Under the pieces are notes generated by a model that saw only the letters and a program-made list of their open reading frames with translations, had not been told where the DNA came from and did not search any database. Positions 1 to 4,829 of a DNA stretch of 7,836 nucleotides are shown piece by piece. The translations under genes were made by a program, and so were the position numbers. How positions within the stretch are numbered: position 1 is the first letter of the stretch; each line of letters starts with the position of its first letter. This DNA comes from Desulfobacterales bacterium (GTDB taxonomy: Bacteria; Desulfobacterota; Desulfobacteria; Desulfobacterales; C00003060): positions 1 through 7,836 of the forward strand of contig DAOUTV010000064.1 of NCBI GenBank assembly GCA_030668505.1, given 5' to 3'.

Positions 1-309
1 GATGAGGGTCATCTCTCAATACTGGTTCAACATCAGAGAAGAAACCTAACTAAAGACAAGTGAGTGCACCACAAGTAGCAACATCTCAATGATTGCAGCC
101 ACACAATCAAGATCGTTTGACGGCTGAATGTTTTGAGAAAGGGCAACCCCTGGCAGAAAGACCTTATTCTCTCGCTCTTCAAGTCTGCCCGCGCAGACCT
201 CCTGTTCAAAAACCCCCAGGGCGACATCCAGTCCGTTATTGGCCCGCAGGTTAGCCAGTGCGGTTCCCCATGCGGCGGCTCCAATGACACCTATTTTCAT
301 ACCTTTCAT
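1..309 (-). pseudogene. gpsA: Decayed 5' part of NAD(P)H-dependent glycerol-3-phosphate dehydrogenase gene
   Basis: The intact enzyme reduces dihydroxyacetone phosphate to sn-glycerol-3-phosphate for phospholipid synthesis in the cytoplasm. The first 87 codons read as the N-terminal Rossmann domain: MKIGVIGAAAWGTALAN near the start, then RENKVFLPGV, then the strand LLLVVHS. Decay shows in several places. The dinucleotide-binding GAGxWG is GAAAWG (second glycine lost), and the usual Trp of the LWVFE-like segment is Gly. A TAG stop (46-48) interrupts the frame, yet GpsA-like sequence (VSSLMLNQY) continues in frame beyond it to a second stop, TGA, at 16-18. Only about a quarter of a normal gene of roughly 330 codons is in the window. 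A Shine-Dalgarno-like AAAGGA precedes the first ATG, so the start region survives. It lies 182 bases downstream of gyrA in the same direction, an order known in deltaproteobacteria. Sequencing error could explain one stop but not easily two stops plus lost glycine and tryptophan. Confidence 0.8.
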
Positions 310-344
310 TTATCCTTTGTAGTGACTTTTCATTGGTCAATAAC

Positions 345-453
345 AAAGTGCCTAAAGTGAACTAAAGTGCCTAAAGTTAGATGAACAAAACCATTCCAAA
401 AAAGTTTCTTCAAGTCCTCAACTTTAGCTCACTTTAGGCACTTTAGCTCACTT
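345..453. repeat. Two inverted arrays of a TAAAGTG heptamer repeat
   Basis: The left array (345-378) contains AAAGTG, TAAAGTG, TAAAGTG and TAAAGTT, separated by CC, AAC and CC. The right array (420-453) is the same heptamer on the opposite strand, spaced by AGC, CC and AGC. The two 34-base arms can pair with small bulges around a 41-base loop. The period is 9-10 bases, close to one helical turn, so each array could also be a set of aligned protein-binding sites. It sits between gyrA and the gpsA remnant, where it could act as a transcript end or simply be an expanded simple repeat. An isolated copy (AACTAAAGTG) occurs at about 4750-4759. The repeat is directly visible; its function is unknown. 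Confidence 0.75.
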
Positions 454-491
454 GTCTACTGTCATGTGTCAATATTCAATCATCAATCCAA

Positions 492-2921
492 TCACATATC
501 CTTCTCCGCAAGTCGGGCGGCCCTGGCCACCCGCTCCCCTGGTTCCATCACGATCAACCGGACCCCTTGCGTATTTCGTCCAATAACAGAGATATCCTTT
601 ACAGGCATTCGGATAATCTTGCCACGATCAGTCATCAGCATGAGGTCATCCTCATCTGTTACCAGAACAATGGCGACCACCATTCCATTTCGTTCCGTGG
701 TTTTGATGGTGATAACGCCCTTGCCGCCGCGATGACGGATGGGGTACTCATCAATGGAGGTTCGTTTGCCATATCCATTTTCGGTCACCGCCATCAGGGT
801 CTTGCCATCGGTCAGGACTTCCATTCCTACTATATAATCATCTTCGGGGAGACTCATGCCACGAACACCCCGGCTAACCCTGCCCATAGGCCGGACATTC
901 GATTCATGAAATCGTATGGACTTTCCATGCTGGGAGGCAAGGAATACGTTTTGCGTACTGTCGGTGATACGGGCACCAATTAGTTCGTCCCCTGGTATTA
1001 GGTCCACGGCAATTATACCGCCTGATCTGGGACGGCTGTATGCCATAATATCGGTCTTTTTCACTGTGCCACCCTTGGTGGCCATGAGAACGGCGTGGCC
1101 CGGCTCAAACGATCGCACTGAAAGTACGGTGGCCAGTTTTTCCCCCTCCCCAAGAGCAAGGAGGTTGACAATTGCTTTGCCCCGTGCCAGCCGGCCAGCC
1201 TGTGGCAGCTCGTGGACTTTGCGCCAGTAAACACGCCCCAGATTTGTAAAAAAGAGGAATGTGTCATGGGTGGAGGCCACAAACAAATGCTCTACAAAAT
1301 CTTCTTCTTTTGTGCCCATGCCGGTCTTTCCTTTGCCCCCGCGTCGCTGACTGTTGTACAGGGTTATCGGATTTCGCTTAATGTAGCCGGCATGCGAGAC
1401 CGTGACCACCATGTCCTCTTCAACGATCATGTCCTCTATGCTGATATCCTCAGTCTCCTCGACAATTTCGGTGCGGCGTTCGTCCCCATATTGCTCTTTA
1501 AGGGCTGTGAGTTCCTCCTTGATTATGTTCAGCACCAAGCGCTCACTGGCCAGAATTTCGCGATACTTGGCGATTGCCTGGATGATTTGTTGGTATTCTT
1601 CCACAATCTTGTCGCGCTCTAACCCGGTCAAACGTTGCAGTCGCATCTCCAGAATGGCCTGAGCCTGGGTTTCGGTCAGCTCAAACTGCAAAACAAGGCG
1701 CTCTCTGGCCTCAGCCGGTGTCTTTGAGGAGCGTATAATATCAACCACGGCATCAATATGATCCAGAGCTATCTTGAGCCCTTCCAAAATATGGGCACGG
1801 GCCTCGGCCTTGTCCAAGTCAAAACGGGTGCGCCGGACAATGATCTCTTTTCGGTGCCTTACAAAGTGGCTGAGAACCTCCCTTATTGAAAGGACCTGAG
1901 GCCGCTTGTCGACTATGGCCAGCATGATAATGCCAAAAGTGGCTTCCATCAGGGTATGGGCGTAAAGTTGGTTGATGATCACCCCTGCAATTTCGTCCCT
2001 TTTGAGGGCAACAACGATCCGCATTCCCTCTCGGTCTGATTCATCCCGGACATACTGAACTCCGTCGATTCGTTTGTCCTTAATCAGCTCAGCGATCTTT
2101 TCAATCAATCGAGCCTTATTCACCTGATAAGGAATCTCGTTCACGATGATGCTCTCGCGTCCGGTCCTGCGATCCTTTTCGATCAGGACACGGGCTCTGA
2201 GTTTGATGATCCCTCGTCCTGTTTGGTAAGCGTCCCGGATACCCTTGCGGCCGCGAATAATGCCGGAGGTGGGAAAATCGGGGCCTGGCAAATAGGTCAG
2301 CAGCTCCTCAAAGGAAATGTCCGGGTTATCGATGAAAGCGACTGTTGCATCAATGACCTCACTGAGATTGTGCGGGGGGATATTGGTTGCCATGCCTACG
2401 GCGATTCCCGAAGAACCGTTTATCAAGAGGTTCGGGATCTTTGCCGGAAGCACTGAAGGCTCAAACATGGTTTCGTCATAGTTGGCTGTAAAATCGACTG
2501 TTTCTTTGTCCAGGTCGTCGAGCATCTCATGGGCCAGATGCATCAGCCTGACCTCGGTATACCGCATGGCAGCGGCTCTATCGCCATCCACCGAGCCAAA
2601 ATTGCCCTGGCCGTCAACCAGTGGGTAGCGCAAAGAAAATCTCTGAGCCATGCGCACAATGGTATCGTAAACCGCCGTATCACCGTGGGGGTGGTATTTA
2701 CCGATTACATCGCCCACAATGCGAGCCGATTTCTTATGCGGTTTGTTCCAGTCGTTCTTAAGACTGCGCATGGCATATAGAATGCGACGGTGAACCGGCT
2801 TCAGGCCATCGCGAACGTCGGGCAGGGCGCGGCCAATGATGACGCTCATGGCATAGTCCAGATAGGACCGCTTCATTTCCTCTTCGATCTTGACCTCGAC
2901 CTGTCTATCTGATGCATTCAT
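492..2921 (-). CDS. gyrA: DNA gyrase subunit A
   Basis: GyrA is the DNA-breaking and rejoining subunit of the A2B2 type II topoisomerase that introduces negative supercoils using ATP bound by GyrB. The 809-residue product is full length. Residues 5-45 match the conserved N-terminus (YAMSVIIGRALPDVRDGL). The quinolone-pocket segment is HPHGDTAVYD at 77-86, with Thr82 at the position of E. coli Ser83 and Asp86 at that of Asp87. The catalytic tyrosine is Tyr121 in AAMRYTEVRL, with Arg120 before it. The coiled-coil and C-gate region spans roughly 340-490. The GyrA box QRRGGKG at 525-531 begins the C-terminal beta-pinwheel and distinguishes it from ParC. The C-terminus has no long acidic tail. The ATG is preceded by AAAGGAG, but with a long 15-base spacing; no better start is seen. 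A TATAAT on the coding strand at 3039-3044 lacks a convincing -35 box. gyrB is not adjacent. Confidence 0.98.
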   Translation of the reverse strand: MNASDRQVEVKIEEEMKRSYLDYAMSVIIGRALPDVRDGLKPVHRRILYAMRSLKNDWNKPHKKSARIVGDVIGKYHPHGDTAVYDTIVRMAQRFSLRYPLVDGQGNFGSVDGDRAAAMRYTEVRLMHLAHEMLDDLDKETVDFTANYDETMFEPSVLPAKIPNLLINGSSGIAVGMATNIPPHNLSEVIDATVAFIDNPDISFEELLTYLPGPDFPTSGIIRGRKGIRDAYQTGRGIIKLRARVLIEKDRRTGRESIIVNEIPYQVNKARLIEKIAELIKDKRIDGVQYVRDESDREGMRIVVALKRDEIAGVIINQLYAHTLMEATFGIIMLAIVDKRPQVLSIREVLSHFVRHRKEIIVRRTRFDLDKAEARAHILEGLKIALDHIDAVVDIIRSSKTPAEARERLVLQFELTETQAQAILEMRLQRLTGLERDKIVEEYQQIIQAIAKYREILASERLVLNIIKEELTALKEQYGDERRTEIVEETEDISIEDMIVEEDMVVTVSHAGYIKRNPITLYNSQRRGGKGKTGMGTKEEDFVEHLFVASTHDTFLFFTNLGRVYWRKVHELPQAGRLARGKAIVNLLALGEGEKLATVLSVRSFEPGHAVLMATKGGTVKKTDIMAYSRPRSGGIIAVDLIPGDELIGARITDSTQNVFLASQHGKSIRFHESNVRPMGRVSRGVRGMSLPEDDYIVGMEVLTDGKTLMAVTENGYGKRTSIDEYPIRHRGGKGVITIKTTERNGMVVAIVLVTDEDDLMLMTDRGKIIRMPVKDISVIGRNTQGVRLIVMEPGERVARAARLAEKDM

Positions 2922-2959
2922 CGAAAATCTTTCTTGCTCCTTTGTGGCCTCAGAAGTAG

Positions 2960-3154
2960 AACGGAAGGGACCCGGCTGGCAGGCAATCTTTCCTGGAAGT
3001 CGGTACTGCTCGCCTGGCCAAGCGCAAGCGTTTTAGGCATTATAAAAAATATTTGACGGGGCGAGAGGCCAAATTTCGCTATGTCTCCCAAGAAAAAACG
3101 GAGATACAGACGCAGACAATCCTAAAAACTCTTCAGCAGTTAGTCAAGGATTAA
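2960..3154 (+). other. Startless 64-codon open stretch, possible gene remnant
   Basis: An open frame runs from just after a TAG (2957-2959) to a TAA (3152-3154) without ATG or GTG near its beginning. The translation is strongly basic in the middle (RLAKRKRFRHYKKYLTGR) and ends with TILKTLQQLVKD. This composition looks like real protein, possibly the C-terminal end of a transposase or other DNA-binding protein, but I do not recognise the family. A 7-bp hairpin follows 11 bases after the stop, as at a gene end. It lies head-to-head with gyrA, starting 38 bases from the gyrA start codon, in the place where an upstream gene such as gyrB might be expected. The frame may be fortuitous. Confidence 0.25.
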
Positions 3155-3164
3155 AATGGCGGGA

Positions 3165-3183
3165 AGACCCCATGCGGGGGTCT
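3165..3183. other. Perfect 7-bp GC-rich hairpin
   Basis: AGACCCC and GGGGTCT form a perfect stem around the loop ATGCG. It follows the end of the open stretch at 3154 by 10 bases. Neither side has a run of T, so it is not a typical intrinsic terminator. It could be a weak transcript end or part of the repeat-rich region that continues to 3348. In this gap upstream of gyrA (2922-3343) I see only this hairpin, the coding remnant and the REP-like element. Confidence 0.4.
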
Positions 3184-3198
3184 GGAAATCTCTAAGCC

Positions 3199-3341
3199 CT
3201 TCGATTCATAAATTCGATGACGAATTTATTTAGACTTCGGCTGAGCTCATGTCGAAGGCAGGGTCGAAGACAGGCCGAATGGAGTGAGCATTTCTTCCAA
3301 TGTGATTTGTCAAAATACGTGACCGTATTTGCGAATCGAAG
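3199..3341. repeat. REP-doublet or MITE-like element with inverted ends
   Basis: The ends are a perfect 9-base inverted repeat: CTTCGATTC (3199-3207) and GAATCGAAG (3333-3341). With mismatches it extends outward to about 3192 and 3348 (13 of 16 positions agree). Just inside each end is a hairpin of the same shape: ATAAATTCG / CGAATTTAT around ATGA on the left (3208-3229), and AAATACG / CGTATTT around TGAC on the right (3313-3330). In the centre is CTTCG / CGAAG flanking the palindrome TGAGCTCA (3235-3257). Two related hairpin units in opposite orientation resemble bacterial REP doublets, which are moved by RAYT transposases, or a miniature inverted-repeat element. The right end abuts the stop codon of the small gene at 3344. 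No target-site duplication is obvious. Copies elsewhere in the genome cannot be seen here. Confidence 0.55.
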
Positions 3342-3343
3342 CA

Positions 3344-3544
3344 CTAAGCTGCGGTCGATGAAACCAGGTTTTCTTGTGACCAGGAAACCGCGTCAGGACT
3401 CCTGACTATCTTCTCGGCCGGATGGGTCTCCATATAGTCCTGAAACGCTTTGCAAGCTTTGGAATCCTTACATCTATCCTGGCATATTTTCACATGAATC
3501 CTGGATTGATTAGCCCTTTTTTCGCAAACAACATAATTTTCCAT
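3344..3544 (-). CDS. Small four-cysteine protein of unknown function
   Basis: A 66-residue protein when started at the ATG at 3542-3544. An upstream ATG (3548-3550) is in frame, but the Shine-Dalgarno AAAGGA overlaps it and lies five bases before the second ATG, so the second is preferred. The sequence has four cysteines, Cys7, Cys21, Cys25 and Cys31 (spacing C-x13-C-x3-C-x5-C), within a basic, hydrophilic stretch ending CKAFQDYM. This is a plausible metal-binding site, for zinc or an iron-sulfur cluster. No signal peptide or membrane segment is seen. The last residues run to the edge of the REP-like element, so the C-terminus may have been altered by its insertion. A strong promoter lies directly upstream, which supports a real, separately transcribed gene. 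I do not recognise a named family. Confidence 0.6.
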   Translation of the reverse strand: MENYVVCEKRANQSRIHVKICQDRCKDSKACKAFQDYMETHPAEKIVRSPDAVSWSQENLVSSTAA

Positions 3545-3600
3545 TATCATCCTTTATATTATGTATAATTAAATAGCAATTATCTATACTTTTAATAAAT

Positions 3601-3629
3601 TTTATATAATTTTATATCTAACTTGTCAA
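3601..3629 (-). promoter_or_regulatory. Sigma-70-type promoter for the small Cys protein
   Basis: On the minus strand a perfect -35 box TTGACA (3624-3629) is followed by a 17-base spacer and a -10 box TATAAA (3601-3606). The surrounding 90 bases are very AT-rich, with an A/T-rich stretch upstream of the -35. Transcription would start near 3593-3595, giving a leader of about 50 bases with AAAGGA before the ATG at 3544. The match is unusually good, but AT-rich DNA gives chance hits to the -10 box. Confidence 0.65.
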
Positions 3630-3691
3630 GGAAAAAATGCTGTTTCAAGTTTTCTGCCTCTGATCCAATTATTAATAGTCCCGAAGAGGTT

Positions 3692-3734
3692 TGTCGCAAA
3701 GCGTGAGCTGATTTTGGGGGTCAAAAGTGGAAGT
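3692..3734. repeat. Possible worn insertion-sequence end (IS21-like)
   Basis: This stretch starts with TGT and contains two direct copies of a TTT(T/A)GGGGTCA-like motif (about 3712-3722 and 3733-3743 region) separated by AAAGTGGAAG. Multiple short direct repeats inside ends beginning TGT are a feature of IS21-family elements. No transposase gene is present and no partner end is found in the window, so this would be a solo remnant. It lies in the gap between the HDOD gene and the AT-rich promoter region (3551-3755). The family assignment is a guess from general appearance. Confidence 0.2.
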
Positions 3735-3755
3735 TTAGGGGTCATGATGGCAAGA

Positions 3756-4625
3756 TTAATCAAAAAGTCTCATTATATTGTCATCTTCCATGAGTATATA
3801 TTCTTGGATGTTACTTATTAGCCTTTTAATTCTTTCGTAATCAAGATCGAATCCGGTTTTTGTTATGAAATCAACCTCGGGCGAATTTGCAAATTCGTGG
3901 AGGTCGATTTGTTTTTCCTCAGGATGGCACGGGTAGCCCGCCAATTTTGTGAGCACATTTGCAAGATATAATATGGTAGAATTCGTCCCATAATTTTTGT
4001 CATGCCATGGCCCATGATGATATAAAATCTGAGTTATAACCTCCTCAGGAAAACTCCACTGTTCGAGAAGTTTTGCAGCAATTTGGTTGTGCGTTGTACC
4101 AAGGATCTTCTTTTCTGCTTTAATGAAGGTGGTCTTGGTCAAGGAGACATATTCGAGAATTTGCACGAATTCTTCATGAAAATATTGGTCAAGGACTATC
4201 TTTCCGATATCGTGGATAAGCCCGGCAAGAAAAAGAGAATCACGATTTCTAGTGCTGAAATGTGTCCCCAACAGCTTTGCAACCTGACTGCAGGTAATGG
4301 CATGCTTCCAAAATCGTGTGCGGTCAAATGCATCACTTTCACTGTGTGAAAAGAAATTGTATAAGGAACAACCTAGTGCTATGGACTTTACCTCATTGAT
4401 ACCCAAAATAACGCACGCATGTTTGAGTGAGCTCACGCTGCTAGAGAAACCGTAGAAAGCCGAATTTGCGACTCTTAATATCTTTGAGGCGAGTGCCTGG
4501 TCTTTTTCAATAATTGCAACGAAATCTTTAAAGGGGGCTTCATCGTCTCCGGAAATTTCCATGACTCTTTGGGACACAATCGGAATGGTTGGTATCTCTT
4601 CGATTTTTTGTATAAAGTTGTCCAT
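3756..4625 (-). CDS. HDOD-domain signalling protein
   Basis: HDOD proteins are non-enzymatic or poorly characterised relatives of HD phosphohydrolases, used as output or scaffold modules in bacterial signalling. The 289-residue product is almost entirely one HDOD domain. Its N-terminal part matches the family: IPTIPIVSQRVMEI (11-24), then DQALASKILRVANSAFYG (42-59) and LGINEVKSIAL (74-84). The HD-like core retains His108, His138-Asp139 in GLIHDIGK, His179 and His203-His204. The last metal-ligand position reads LAN (Asn223) instead of Asp, as in many HDOD proteins, so phosphodiesterase activity is not expected. There is no receiver, GGDEF or membrane segment, so it is a stand-alone form. GGGGAGG lies 11 bases before the ATG. 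It follows the FtsZ-like gene on the same strand after a gap of 204 bases with a stem-loop, so it may be transcribed separately. Confidence 0.92.
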   Translation of the reverse strand: MDNFIQKIEEIPTIPIVSQRVMEISGDDEAPFKDFVAIIEKDQALASKILRVANSAFYGFSSSVSSLKHACVILGINEVKSIALGCSLYNFFSHSESDAFDRTRFWKHAITCSQVAKLLGTHFSTRNRDSLFLAGLIHDIGKIVLDQYFHEEFVQILEYVSLTKTTFIKAEKKILGTTHNQIAAKLLEQWSFPEEVITQILYHHGPWHDKNYGTNSTILYLANVLTKLAGYPCHPEEKQIDLHEFANSPEVDFITKTGFDLDYERIKRLISNIQEYILMEDDNIMRLFD

Positions 4626-4692
4626 ATTCCGCTTGGCCTCCCCATTTACCCCGTGGTATCAATTTAGCCTATTGAAAAAGCGAGTCTAACGA

Positions 4693-4733
4693 GCATACAG
4701 GTGATCCGATTCTAAAGCGGGTCACCTGTATGC
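4693..4733. other. Strong 16-bp stem-loop, possible terminator or operator
   Basis: GCATACAGGTGATCCG (4693-4708) pairs with CGGGTCACCTGTATGC (4718-4733) through 16 base pairs with one G-U, around a 9-base loop. It lies about 100 bases after the stop of the FtsZ-like gene and 68 bases before the HDOD start. A T-run on the minus strand (CTTTTTC) is about 12 bases past the stem, too far for a classic intrinsic terminator. It may end the VWA/FtsZ-like transcript, or the 12-bp perfect outer repeat may bind a regulator of the HDOD gene. The rest of this gap (4626-4829) shows nothing else convincing. Confidence 0.6.
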
Positions 4734-4829
4734 GATAATGTTTTCAAACAACTAAAGTGTTACACCCCGTTTAACCTCATCGGTGTGCCGCTGTTTCAGA
4801 AAATCGGGACATCCACAGTTGTTGATTTA

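Noticed and set aside
46..309. An 87-residue open frame as a complete small gene
   Set aside because: It is the N-terminus of GpsA stopped early; GpsA-like sequence continues in frame past the stop, so it is a broken gene.
345..453. CRISPR array
   Set aside because: The repeat is only 7 bases with 2-3 base spacers and the copies face both ways.
567..1622. Several plus-strand open frames of 86-138 residues opposite gyrA
   Set aside because: They lie antisense to clear gyrA coding sequence and their translations have no family character.
3039..3044. TATAAT as the gyrA promoter
   Set aside because: The -10 box is perfect, but no acceptable -35 box lies 16-18 bases upstream on the minus strand.
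3217..3405. A plus-strand 62-residue open frame
   Set aside because: It runs through the REP-like element and overlaps the better-supported small gene on the other strand, with no visible ribosome site.
4083..4349. A plus-strand 88-residue open frame
   Set aside because: It is entirely antisense to the HDOD domain coding sequence.
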